From assembly GCA_960531495.1 (NCBI GenBank), contig CAUIJY010000075.1, positions 1,922,001-1,986,000 of the forward strand: 64,000 bases of DNA, in the 5' to 3' direction. The stretch is from Zeus faber (Eukaryota; Chordata; Actinopteri; Zeiformes; Zeidae). Each line of letters begins with the position of its first letter. The stretch's first letter is position 1. The notes below the pieces were generated by a model. It ran no database searches. It was not told where the DNA came from and saw only the letters and a list, made by a program, of their open reading frames with translations. The translations under genes were made by a program, and so were the position numbers. Of the stretch, positions 36,520 through 48,881 are shown in pieces.

Positions 36520-39500
36520 ACTGGTTGACAAACAACACTTTAGCAGCACATACTAGTTTATCATTGTATTTAAACTGTCTTTGCGAAAGACTTAAGAAGC
36601 ACATAATTGTTCCTCATATTAATTAAAGTTATATGGTGTACTGCAGCATTCTAAATCATGCACGTACAAAGAGGCAATGGTTCGGTGTTTCTCAAATTCA
36701 GCTAGACAGCAAATCGTCCAAATTTCTGAAAATGATCATAACTCGAAAAATACATTTTATATGGGCCTAAAACTGGTTGACAAACAACACTTTAGCAGCA
36801 CATACTAGTTCATCATTGTATTTAAACTGTCTGACACTGTCACATGGAGTAATGACTTAAGCGTTTAACCGGTTCGCCTTTTCGACGTTTAAATCGACTG
36901 AAAATGCGTTTTTTCCCACGTGTAGACTTTGATGAAAATTATCAGAACTCGAAAAATACATTTTATATGGGCCTAAAACTGGTTGACAAACAAGACATTA
37001 GCAGCACATACTAGTTCATCATTGTATTTAAACTGTCTTTGAGAAAGACTTAAGAAGCAAAATAATTTTTCCTCATATTAATTAAAGTTATATGGTGTAC
37101 GGCAGCATCCTGAATCATTCACCTACAAAGAGACAATGGTTCGGTGTCTCTCTAATTCAGCTCGACAGCAAATCGTCCAAAGTACTGAAAATGATCATAA
37201 CTCGAAAAATACATTTTATAAGGGCCTAAAACTGGCTGACAAACAACACTTTAGCAGCACATACTAGTTTATCATTGTATTTAAACTGTCTGACACTGTC
37301 ACATAGAGTAATGACTGAAGCGTTTAACCGTTCCACCAAATCGACGTTTAAATCGGCTGAAAATGCGTTTTTTCCCACATGTGTAGACTTTGATGAAAAT
37401 TATCATAACTCGAAAAATACATTTTATATGGGCCTAAAACTGGTTGACAAACAACACTTTAGCAGCACATACTAGTTTATCATTGTATTTAAACTGTCTT
37501 TGAGAAAGACTTAAGAAGCAAAATAATTGTTCCTCATATTAATTAAAGTTATATGGTGTACTGCAGCATTCTGAATCATTCACCAACAAAGAGACAATGG
37601 TTCGGTGTTTCTCTAATTCAGCTCGACAGCAAATCGTCCAAAGATCTGAAAATGATCATAACTCCACAAATATATGTTAGATGGGCCTAGAACTCTGTGA
37701 GAAACACTTAAGAAGCACATAATAGTTCATCATATTAATTAAATTTCTATGCTGTACTGCAGTATTCTGAATCATGCGCCTACAAAGAGACAATGGTTCG
37801 GTGTTTCTCTAATTCAGCTAGACAGCAAACGGTCCAAAGTTCGGAAAATGATCATAACTCGAAAAATACATTTTATATGGGCCTAAAACTGGTTGGCAAA
37901 CAACACATTAGCAGCACATACAAGTTTATCATTGTATTTACACTTTCTGACACTGTCACATAGAGTAATGACTGAAGCGTTCAACCGATTCGCCTTTTCG
38001 ACGTTTAAATCGGCTGAAAATGCGTTTTTTCTCACGTGTAGACTTTGATGAAAATTATCAGAACTCGAAAAATACATTTTATTTGGGCCTAAAACTGGTT
38101 GACAAACAAGACTTTAGCAGCACATACTAGTTTATCATTGTATTTAAACTGTCTGACACTGTCACATAGAGTAATGACTGAAGTGTTTAACCGTTCCGCC
38201 AAATCGACGTTTAAATCGACTGAAAATGCGTTTTTTCCCACGTGTAGACTTTGATGAAAATTATCTGAACTCGAAAAATACATTTTATATGGGCCTAAAA
38301 CTGGTTGACAAACAAGACTTTAGCAGCACATACTAGTTCATCATTGTATTTAAACTGACTGACACTGTCACATAGAGTAATGACTGAAGCGTTTAACCGT
38401 TCCACCAAATCGACGTTTAAATCGGCTGAAAATGCGTTTTTTCCCACATGTGTAGACTTTGATGAAAATTATCATAACTCGAAAAATACATTTTATATGG
38501 GCCTAAAACTGGTTGACAAACAACACTTTAGCAGCACATACTAGTTTATCATTGTATTTAAACTGTCTTTGAGAAAGACTTAAGAAGCAAAATAATTGTT
38601 CCTCATATTAATTAAAGTTATATGGTGTACTGCAGCATTCTGAATCATTCACCAACAAAGAGACAATGGTTCGGTGTTTCTCTAATTCAGCTCGACAGCA
38701 AATCGTCCAAAGATCTGAAAATGATCATAACTCCACAAATATATGTTAGATGGGCCTAGAACTCTGTGAGAAACACTTAAGAAGCACATAATAGTTCATC
38801 ATATTAATTAAATTTCTATGCTGTACTGCAGTATTCTGAATCATGCGCCTACAAAGAGACAATGGTTCGGTGTTTCTCTAATTCAGCTAGACAGCAAACG
38901 GTCCAAAGTTCGGAAAATGATCATAACTCGAAAAATACATTTTATATGGGCCTAAAACTGGTTGGCAAACAACACATTAGCAGCACATACAAGTTTATCA
39001 TTGTATTTACACTTTCTGACACTGTCACATAGAGTAATGACTGAAGCGTTCAACCGATTCGCCTTTTCGACGTTTAAATCGGCTGAAAATGCGTTTTTTC
39101 TCACGTGTAGACTTTGATGAAAATTATCAGAACTCGAAAAATACATTTTATTTGGGCCTAAAACTGGTTGACAAACAAGACTTTAGCAGCACATACTAGT
39201 TTATCATTGTATTTAAACTGTCTGACACTGTCACATAGAGTAATGACTGAAGTGTTTAACCGTTCCGCCAAATCGACGTTTAAATCGACTGAAAATGCGT
39301 TTTTTCCCACGTGTAGACTTTGATGAAAATTATCTGAACTCGAAAAATACATTTTATATGGGCCTAAAACTGGTTGACAAACAAGACTTTAGCAGCACAT
39401 ACTAGTTCATCATTGTATTTAAACTGACTGACACTGTCACATAGAGTAATGACTGAAGTGTTTAACCGTTCCGCCAAATCGACGTTTAAATCGACTGAAA

Positions 39501-42500
39501 ATGCGTTTTTTCCCACGTGTAGACTTTGATGAAAATTATCTGAACTCGAAAAATACATTTTATATGGGCCTAAAACTGGTTGACAAACAAGACTTTAGCA
39601 GCACATACTAGTTCATCATTGTATTTAAACTGACTGACACTGTCACATAGAGTAATGACTGAAGCGTTTAACCGTTCCGCCAAATCGACGTTTAAATCGA
39701 CTGAAAATGCGTTTTTTCCCACGTGTAGACATTGATGAAAATTATCATAACTCGAAAAATACATTTTATATGGGCCTAAAACTGGTTGACAAACAAGACT
39801 TTAGCTGCACATACTAGTTTATCATTGTATTTAAACTGTCTTTGAGAAAGACTTAAGAAGCACATAATTGTTCCTCATATTAATTAAAGTTATATGGTGT
39901 ACTGCAGCATTCAAAATCATGCACCTACAAAGAGACAATTGTTCGGTGTTTCTCTAATTCAGCTAGACAGCAAATCGTCCAAAGTTCTGAAAATGATCAT
40001 AACTCGAAAAATACATTTTATATGGACCTAAAACTGTTTGACAAACAACACTTTAGCAGCACATACTAGTTTATCATTGTATTTAAACTGTCTGACACTG
40101 TCACATAGAGTAATGACTGAAGCGTTTAACCGTTCCGCCAAATCGACGTTAAAATCGGCTGAAAATGTGTTTTTTCCCACGTGTAGACTTTGATGAAAAT
40201 TATCAGAACTCGAAAAATACATTTTATATGGGCCTAAAACTGGTTGACAAACAACACTTTAGCAGCACATACTAGTTCATCATTGTATTTAAACTGTCTG
40301 ACACTGTCACATGGAGTAATGACTGAAGCGTTTAACCGATTCGCCTTTTCGACGTTTAAATCGACTGAAAATGCGTTTTTTCCCACATGTGTAGACTTTG
40401 ATGAAAATTATCAGAACTCGAAAAATACATTTTATATGGGCCTAAAACTGGTTGACAAACAAGACTTTAGCAGCACATACTAGTTTATCATTGTATTTAA
40501 ACTGTCTTTGAGAAAGACTTAAGAAGCACATAATAGTTCCTCATATTCATTAAAGTTATATGGTGTACTGCAGCATTCTAAATCATGCGCCTACAAAGAG
40601 ATAATGGTTCGGTGTTTCTCTAATTCAGCTAGACAGCAAACGGTCCAAAGTTCGGAAAATGATCATAACTCGAAAAATACATTTTATATGGGCCTAAAAC
40701 TGGTTGACAAACAAGACTTTAGCTGCACATACTAGTTTATCATTGTATTTAAACTGTCTTTGAGAAAGACTTAAGAAGCAAAATAATTGTTCCTCATATT
40801 AATTAAAGTTATATGGTGTACTGCAGCATTCTGAATCATTCACCTACAAAGAGACAATGGTTCGGTGTTTCTCTAATTCAGCTCGACAGCAAATCGTCCA
40901 AAGATCTGAATATGATCATAACTCCACAAATACATGTTAGATGGGCCTAGAACTCTGTGAGAAACACTTAAGAAGCACATAATAGTTCATCATATTAATT
41001 AAATTTCTATGCTGTACTGCAGTATACTGAATCATGCACCTACAAAGAAACAATTGTTCGGTGTTTCACTAATTCAGCTAGACAGCAAATCGTCCAAAGT
41101 TCTGAATATGATCATAACTCCACAAATACATGTTAGATGGGCCTAGAACTCTGTGAGAAACACTTAAGAAGCACATAATAGTTCATCATATTAATTAAAT
41201 TTCTATGCTGTACTGCAGCATTCTGAATCATTCACCTACAAAGAGACAATGGTTCGGTGTTTCTCTAATTCAGCTCGACAGCAAATCGTCCAAAGTTCTG
41301 AAAATGATCATAACTCGAAAAATACATTTTATAAGGGCCTAAAACTGGCTGACAAACAACACTTTAGCAGCACATACTAGTTTATCATTGTATTTAAACT
41401 GTCTGACACTGGCACATAGAGTAATGACTGAAGCGTTTAACCGTTCCGCCAAATCGACGTTTAAATCGACTGAAAATGCGTTTTTTCCCACGTGTAGACA
41501 TTGATGAAAATTATCATAACTCGAAAAATACATTTTATATGGGCCTAAAACTGGTTGACAAACAAGACTTTAGCTGCACATACTAGTTTATCATTGTATT
41601 TAAACTGTCTTTGAGAAAGACTTAAGAAGCACATAATTGTTCCTCATATTAATTAAAGCTATATGGTGTACTGCAGCATTCAAAATCATGCACCTACAAA
41701 GAGACAATTGTTCGGTGTTTCTCTAATTCAGCTAGACAGCAAATCGTCCAAAGTTCTGAAAATGATCATAACTCGAAAAATACATTTTATATGGACCTAA
41801 AACTGTTTGACATACAACACTTTAGCAGCACATACTAGTTTATCATTGTATTTAAACTGTCTGACACTGTCACATAGAGTAATGACTGAAGCGTTTAACC
41901 GTTCCGCCAAATCGACGTTAAAATCGGCTGAAAATGCGTTTTTTCCCACGTGTAGACTTTGATGAAAATTATCAGAACTCGAAAAATACATTTTATATGG
42001 GCCTAAAACTGGTTGACAAACAACACTATAGAAGCACATACTAGTTTATCATTGTATTTAAACTGTCTTTGAGAAAGACTTAAGAAGCACATAATAGTTC
42101 CTCATATTCATTAAAGTTATATGGTGTACTGCAGCATTCTAAATCATGCGCCTACAAAGAGACAATGGTTCGGTGTTTCTCTAATTCAGCTAGACAGCAA
42201 ACGGTCCAAAGTTCGGAAAATGATCATAACTCGAAAAATACATTTTATATGGGCCTAAAACTGGTTGGCAAACAACACTTTAGCAGCACATACTAGTTTA
42301 TCATTGTATTTAAACTGTCTGACACTGTCACATAGAGTAATGACTGAAGCGTTTAACCGTTCCACCAAATCGACGTTAAAATCAGCTGAAAATGCATTTT
42401 TTCCCACATGTGTAGACTTTGATGAAAATTATCAGAACTCGAAAAATACATTTTATATGGGCCTAAAACTGGTTGACAAACAAGACATAAGCAGCACATA

Positions 42501-45332
42501 CTAGTTCATCATTGTATTTAAACTGTCTTTGAGAAAGACTTAAGAAGCAAAATAATTGTTCCTCATATTAATTAAAGTTATATGGTGTACTGCAGCATTC
42601 TGAATCATTCACCTACAAAGAGACAATGGTTCGGTGTTTCTCTAATTCAGCTCGACAGCAAATCGTCCAAAGTTCTGAAAATGATCATAACTCGAAAAAT
42701 ACATTTTATATGGGCCTAAAACTGGTTGACAAACAACACTTTAGCAGCACATACTAGTTTATCATTGTATTTAAACTGTCTGACACTGTCACAGAGTAAT
42801 GACTGAAGCGTTTAACCGATTCGCCTTTTCGACGTTTAAATCGGCTGAAAATGCGTTTTTTCCCACATGTGTAGACTTTGATGAAAATTATCATAACTCG
42901 AAAAATACATTTTATATGGGCCTAAAACTGGTTGACAAACAACACTTTAGCAGCACATACTAGTTTATCATTGTATTTAAACTGTCTTTGAGAAAGACTT
43001 AAGAAGCAAAATAATTGTTCCTCATATTAATTAGTTATATGGTGTACTGCAGCATTCTGAATCATTCACCAACAAAGAGACAATGGTTCGGTGTTTCTCT
43101 AATTCAGCTAGACAGCAAACGGTCCAAAGTTCGGAAAATTATCAGAACTCGAAAAATACATTTTATTTGGGCCTAAAACTGGTTGACAAACAAGACTTTA
43201 GCAGCACATACTAGTTTATCATTGTATTTAAACTGTCTGACACTGTCACATAGAGTAATGATTGAAGTGTTTAACCGTTCCGCCAAATCGACGTTTAAAT
43301 CGACTGAAAATGCGTTTTTTCCCACGTGTAGACTTTGATGAAAATTATCTGAACTCGAAAAATACATTTTATATGGGCCTAAAACTGGTTGACAAACAAG
43401 ACTTTAGCAGCACATACTAGTTCATCATTGTATTTAAACTGACTGACACTGTCACATAGAGTAATGACTGAAGCGTTCAAACGATTCGCCTTTTCGACGT
43501 TTAAATCGGCTGAAAATGCGTTTTTTTCTCACGTGTAGACTTTAATGAAAATTATCAGAACTCGAAAAATACATTTTATTTGGGCCTAAAACTGGTTGAC
43601 AAACAAGACTTTAGCAGCACATACTAGTTTATCATTGTATTTAAACTGTCTGACACTGTCACATGGAGTAATGACTTAAGCGTTTAACCGATTCGCCTTG
43701 TCGACGTTTAAATCGACTGAAAATGCGTTTTTTCCCACGTGTAGACTTTGATGAAAATTATCAGAACTCGAAAAATACATTTTATTTGGGCCTAAAACTG
43801 GTTGACAAACAAGACTTTAGCAGCACATACTAGTTTATCATTGTATTTAAACTGTCTTTGAGAAAGACTTAAGAAGCACATAATAGTTCCTCATATTCAT
43901 TAAAGTTATATGGTGTACTGCAGCATTCTAAATCATGCGCCTACAAAGAGACAATGGTTCGGTGTTTCTCTAATTCAGCTAGACAGCAAACGGTCCAAAG
44001 TTCGGAAAATGATCATAACTCGAAAAATACATTTTATATGGGCCTAAAACTGGTTGGCAAACAACACATTAGCAGCACATACTAGTTTATCATTGTATTT
44101 ACACTTTCTGACACTGTCACATAGAGTAATGACTGAAGCGTTCAACCGATTCGCCTTTTCGACGTTTAAATCGGCTGAAAATGCGTTTTTTCTCACGTGT
44201 AGACTTTGATGAAAATTATCAGAACTCGAAAAATACATTTTATTTGGGCCTAAAACTGGTTGACAAACAAGACTTTAGCAGCACATACTAGTTTATCATT
44301 GTATTTAAACTGTCTTTAGGAAAGACTTAAGAAGCACATAATTGTTCCTCATATTAATTAAAGTTATATGGTGTACTGCAGCATTCAAAATCATGCACCT
44401 ACAAAGAGACAATTGTTCGGTGTTTCTCTAATTCAGCTAGACAGCAAATCGTCCAAAGTTCTGAACATGATCATAACTCGAAAAATACATTTTAAATGGG
44501 CCTAAAACTGTTTGAAAAACAACACTTTAGCAGCACATACTAGTTTATCATTGTATTTAAACTGTCTGACACTGTCACATAGTAATGGCTGAAGCGTTTA
44601 ACCGTTCCGCCAAATCGACGTTTAAATCGGCTGAAAATGCGTTTTTTCCCACATGTGTAGACTTTGATGAAAATGATCATAACTCGAGAAATACATTTTA
44701 TATGGGCCTAAAACTGGTTGACAAACAACACTTTAGCAGCACATACTAGTTTATCATTGTATTTAAACTGTCTTTGAGAAAGACTTAAGCACATAATTGT
44801 TCCTCATATTAATTAAAATTATATGGTGTACTGCAGCATTCTGAATCATTCACCTATAAAGAGACATTGGTTCGGTGTTTCTCTAATTCAGCAAGGCAGC
44901 AAACCGTCCAAAATTCTGAAAATACTCATAACTCGAAAAATACATTTTATATGAGCCTAAAACTCGTTGACAGACAACACTTTAGCAGCACATACTAGTT
45001 CATCATAGTATTTAAACTGTCTGACACTGTCGCACAGAGTAATGACTGTAGCGTTTAACCGATCCGCCTTTTCGGCGTTTAAATCGGCTGAAAATGCGTT
45101 TTTTCCCACATGTGCAGACGTTGATAAAAATAATCATTACTCGAAAAATAAATGTTAGAAGGACCTACAACTGTTTGACAAACAACACTTTAGCAGCACA
45201 TACTAGTTCATCATAGTATTTAAACTGCCTGACACTGTCACACAGAGTAATGACTGTAGCGTTTAACCGATCCGCCTTTTCGACGTTTAAATGGGCTGAA
45301 AATGCGTTTTTTAACTCGACAAATACATGTTT
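36520..45332 (-). repeat. 206-bp satellite, reverse array, part 2
   Basis: The reverse array resumes at ACTGGTTGACAAAC. Main units are 206 bp (for example starts at 38,952, 39,158, 39,364 and 39,570), mixed with hybrid units of about 252 bp and B-type units containing GAACTCTGTGAGAAACAC. The two-unit spacing of 458 bp (206+252) recurs at 39,570/40,028 and 41,339/41,797, as it does at 27,793/28,251 in the other part. From about 44,800 the units decay (GTCGCACAGAG, ATGACTGTAGCG), and the last recognisable piece ends near 45,332, as expected for an array edge that escapes homogenisation. Confidence 0.93.
37300..39440 (-). repeat. 1,069-bp higher-order repeat in the reverse satellite
   Basis: Two adjacent copies with an exact step of 1,069 bp: for example CTCGACAGC at 37,622 and 38,691, and unit starts 37,883/38,952 and 38,089/39,158. 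They share private variants (ATATATGTT, ACCAACAAAG, ACACTTTCTGAC) that are rare elsewhere, so the whole block was duplicated recently. Confidence 0.88.
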
Positions 45333-46422
45333 GACCTTTTGTCTGATCCTGCCACACAGAGTAATTCGTGGAGATTTTATTTTTTATTTATTTATTTTCA
45401 ACCCATCCTGTCAGCATGCTGGGCATACAACAAAGAGTATTTGCATGCCATTGCATCTAGGACGGAGTTAGTCCGCAAGTGTAGCTCAAGTTCTCCACCT
45501 GCAATGCAACACTTTATTAATTCTTAAATCATCAAGAACTGCTGCAATAATTCTGTCCAGTGGATGACCTGTAGGATGACAAGAGCACAGTTTTTGGTCA
45601 AAGAGAACCACCACCAACCCCCCTCTTTGGAAAACTATTTATCATGTTTGGGTCTATAAACAACTGATCACTACCCCAAGAGGGAGAGAATCATGGCCGG
45701 TGAGACAATTAAACATAGAACCTGAAAACATTTACACAAAAAAATTAACATTGGACGACAACATGTAATGAAAAACAGTTGATTAGGTCCAGGAAAACTG
45801 GAATGACAAATGGTCACCTGGCCTCTTCCTGTCATAGTTATGGCAGTAAATGAGGGAGAAAAGGAGAGTAATGCAACCAGAAGGCTGCTGGGGTGCATTC
45901 AAAGAAGGTGTGGTGGTGTGTGCATGTGTGTGTGTGTGTGATAGGACCGCCTGTCTGTCCATCCCGGAAAACCCCAGTGCTAAATGTGTACTGTTGCCTA
46001 TTGCAGTCAAAATTGCGGGGTTGGGGATGCAAGTCCTTCAGGCAAGTCGACCCTGAATCACTCACACCCCTCCTGCCCCGCAGACCCTGGTCTGGTGGAG
46101 TGTTGCTTGGAGTAGGATTCGTGTGCGAGTGTATGCATTCTAAGCCAATATGAGTCGGATTAACATTTCGTAACGGACGAGAAGCACGCTGGGGCAGGAG
46201 CGTGACAGGCAAGATGGCAGCTGCCCGCTGCATCCCCACCTATATAGCTTGCACCCCACCCATCCCGCAAGCCCTAGGCCTATTGTGTGGTGTATTTGTG
46301 AATATAAGTTTTGGCACTGGGAGAGATAGGCGAATCGCGACCAGATCGATGCAGGGGCGCGGCGCCCAAACACACAACCACGCCCCACACCAACACAGTG
46401 TGGGGCGCACATACAAGCTTTT
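45333..46422. other. No gene recognised; TG-rich microsatellite inside
   Basis: Unique-looking sequence beyond the satellite edge. Short overlapping open frames on both strands show no motif. A (TG)n-type microsatellite lies at about 45,914-45,940. An A/T-rich stretch at 45,376-45,400 follows the last satellite remnant. Confidence 0.5.
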
Positions 46423-46470
46423 AACCTAACCGCCTTTTCAGCATTTTAAATCGTCTGACAATACGTTATC
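46423..46470 (-). repeat. Degenerate fragment of the 206-bp satellite
   Basis: About 48 bp reading TTTAACCTAACCGCCTTTTC… then CAGCATTTTAAATCGTCTGAC match the satellite segment TTTAACCGATCCGCCTTTTC followed by GGCGTTTAAATCGGCTGA, with scattered differences. It lies 1.1 kb beyond the array edge and suggests the array once extended further and was eroded. Confidence 0.6.
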
Positions 46471-48180
46471 TTCTATCTTCTCTCTTCTATCCTCCTTTCC
46501 CTCATGAAAATGAGGGAGTGGATGAAGGTAGAGTGTACAGCTCGATCCGGCGTAGTAAGTTGAGTAAGTAAAGGACGTTTATGAAAATGAAAGATGAAGT
46601 TGGTTAAAACCCATCCCCCCATCCCCAATTGGTTAAAACCAATTAGGATTTTTATTGGAAGAAAACAAAGAAAATAAAAGGAGTTTATTCCAAAAAATGG
46701 GTGGAGCTATGCCCCATAAATTCAGATGTGCCGAGGAGCTAACTTCATTCTGAACCTACAGAAGACCCTGACACAAAGTAGGAACACAAGACACCTCTAA
46801 ATACTTACCTATTAAACGTAACCTTTTATTTTTTTTTTATAATTTACCATACCAACCTTGACATGGCATAATTGCATGAAGCATTAGTAAATTGGTCATT
46901 CAAAATTAATGTTTAGCAAAACTCTTAACATAAATCATTCTAAATTAATGCTTAGCAAAACTCTTTGCCTACCCACAATCGAGCATAACCCAAATTGAAC
47001 TCCAATTGGCTATGGGACACACTCCGAGGCTTGATCAACCACGGGAGGGCCTTCCTCAGGCGAGGGTGTCTAGTGATAATGGTCAAACACCTCATGGTCC
47101 TGGGGTCCACTACTGATGATGTGTCCCAAAAATTCAGACCCAATCCTGATACAGAAATACAGTTTCAAAACTGATTTAAAAGCCACATTAAAAAAATCAG
47201 TTCCAATACAAACACAGAAATACAGTTAAAAACCAACTTAAAAGCCATACTAAAAAATTTAGATGCAACCAAAACACGGTTGTTCTGCCTCCCGGTGCGC
47301 CCCCCGCGCAGTCAGTATTGCAACATCATAGCATTTGGATGATAGTATAATAATATAATAGTAAAATCAGAACAGGCATAAACAGATCAAGGCACACTCA
47401 GCCAATCTGATCATGTCCCAGACCCGGATTAACATCTCTTCCATCAGCCTCTTCACTGCCCTTGAGAAAGCACAATTTGTGAGATAATTCATGTTATTGT
47501 TGTATGTATACAATGTGGGAGCTATGACAACGTATTAACACGTTATCTACATCTGCATAGAGATTGATCGTTTATCTGCATATTTCTCTACTGTTCCACA
47601 GTTTTACACCGCTTTCATTAACGATACCAAAAGTGCGCTCCTGTCTCTGGGTACTTATTGCAAGAGTGTTTAGCTCGCTGTATAGCCAAGTACAGCTACA
47701 TGTGGTGAGGGCTTAAGAGTAAAAAGATTGGCCTCACCTCAAGGCATTGCTGAGAGCAATGATGTCAGAACACCCAGGGCCCACGGAACCCTCAGACCCC
47801 TCGAAAGGCTGAGGCTCCACAGAACTCGTGGGCCCAAACAGACAGCCAGGCTTGGAGGAACGGGCAAAAGGCCTGGACCGCAGTGGCAGTACAACTTTGA
47901 GTGCGCAAAGCGGGCTTGGCAACGCATCCAGCAGGTCCTTCAAGTCGGCCAACAAGGCCATTAAGTCGGGCCAATAAGACCCTTAAATTAGCCAGCAGGT
48001 CTATCAAGTCCAGAAGGTGAAACGTCAGTGCAATCACAGTGGCATGCGCTAGAGCCGCAGTTGCACGTATGTAGGCTGTGAGAGAAAAATGCACATGATC
48101 AACTATTTGAATGAGGTTTTACATGTTTATACAGGACAATAGCCTTTTGTATGTTACTTAGTTATAAAACTCATTGTCTA
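46471..48180. other. No gene recognised; two small tandem duplications
   Basis: Near 46,897 a 39-bp unit (CATTCAAAATTAATG…) is present twice. Near 47,151 a unit of about 62 bp (ACAGAAATACAG…) is present twice. The 47,728-48,094 stretch has several overlapping short open frames on both strands and a loose repeat of CAGGTCNNTCAAGTC-type words. No protein family is recognised and none of these frames is called. Confidence 0.4.
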
Positions 48181-48494
48181 TGGGTTTTTATGAGTCACTC
48201 AGAGTTAATATAAAGAGACAAAAAAATTGTCTGTGTGTGTCTGTGTGTAAAAACTGTCTAAAACATTTCAGTTGTAGTATTGGAAAAACCAGACCACATT
48301 CCATCCTTCACTTAACCTTGTGTGGAGATAAGGATAAGGACAAGAGGGACTTAAAAGAGCGTTGTGTGTTTGTTTTATGGTACAGTAGGATTGTGTCTGT
48401 GACCGAAGTTTGACTGTTAAATCACTGTTTGGGGGAACACCCAGGGATATGACTGAGGATCAGAGTTGTAAATGACACCTGACACACAACCTCT

Positions 48495-48671
48495 CTTTGG
48501 TATAAAGCCCTCTTCGTCAGTAATAGGGGTAGACTGATCAGAACACTGCTTTGAAGCATGACGGTATCTTTCTCTTTATTTTGCAGAATAAATATCTTTA
48601 ATACTCTCAGTTTTGTTTTCCTGTAGCGGGCAGATTAACCTCACCGACCACCTAGGATAATTTATCCAACA
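48495..48671 (+). repeat. Candidate LTR 3' half of an LTR retrotransposon
   Basis: TATAAA at 48,501-48,506 and AATAAA at 48,587-48,592 are 86 bp apart, with a U5-like stretch ending CCAACA at 48,671, two bases before a TGG-type primer-binding site. This order (TATA box, poly-A signal, CA end, PBS) is the usual LTR layout. The 5' edge of the LTR is not resolved and no second copy is in the window. Confidence 0.45.
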
Positions 48672-48673
48672 AT

Positions 48674-48691
48674 CTGGCGACGATGATGAGA
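48674..48691 (+). promoter_or_regulatory. Candidate primer-binding site, tRNA-Ser-like
   Basis: TGGCGACGATGATGAGAC is 3 nt downstream of the candidate LTR end. It resembles the complement of the tRNA-Ser(GCT) 3' end (from memory TGGCGACGAGGATGGGAT), with about three mismatches. Another tRNA may fit better. The rest of the element appears lost or replaced by the hAT remnant. Confidence 0.35.
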
Positions 48692-48881
48692 CTCTCTTCA
48701 TGTCCAGGTTGTGTGCCCAGCGGCAGTCAGAGACCGGCCGTAAGATATCCAACAAGGAGTCGTCTGGACAGGTCCAGCAAAGGCAACACAAGATTCCCGA
48801 AAAGTGAAGGTGACGACTCACTGAGATATTGTTCCGATCAGGGAAGATCTGAGTAAGCTTAAAGATTGAATCAATCTAGAG

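Noticed and set aside
21655..44238. Repeated 63-79-codon frames in the satellite as a multi-copy gene family
   Set aside because: They recur once per satellite unit, on opposite strands in the two arms; both strands are open, and unit lengths are not multiples of three.
21051..45332. CRISPR-like or rDNA array
   Set aside because: Units are 196-252 bp and contiguous without unique spacers; there is no cas gene and no rRNA sequence.
21051..45332. CENP-B box in the satellite, suggesting a mammal-like centromere
   Set aside because: I saw no match to the core TTCG…A…CGGG pattern in either unit type by eye.
46952..47143. 63-codon minus-strand frame (VVDPRTMRCLTIITRHPRLR)
   Set aside because: It looks protein-like, but I cannot tie it to a family and there is no supporting context.
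47728..48094. Overlapping open frames on both strands
   Set aside because: GC-richer sequence with imperfect repeats gives long frames by chance; no recognisable domain.
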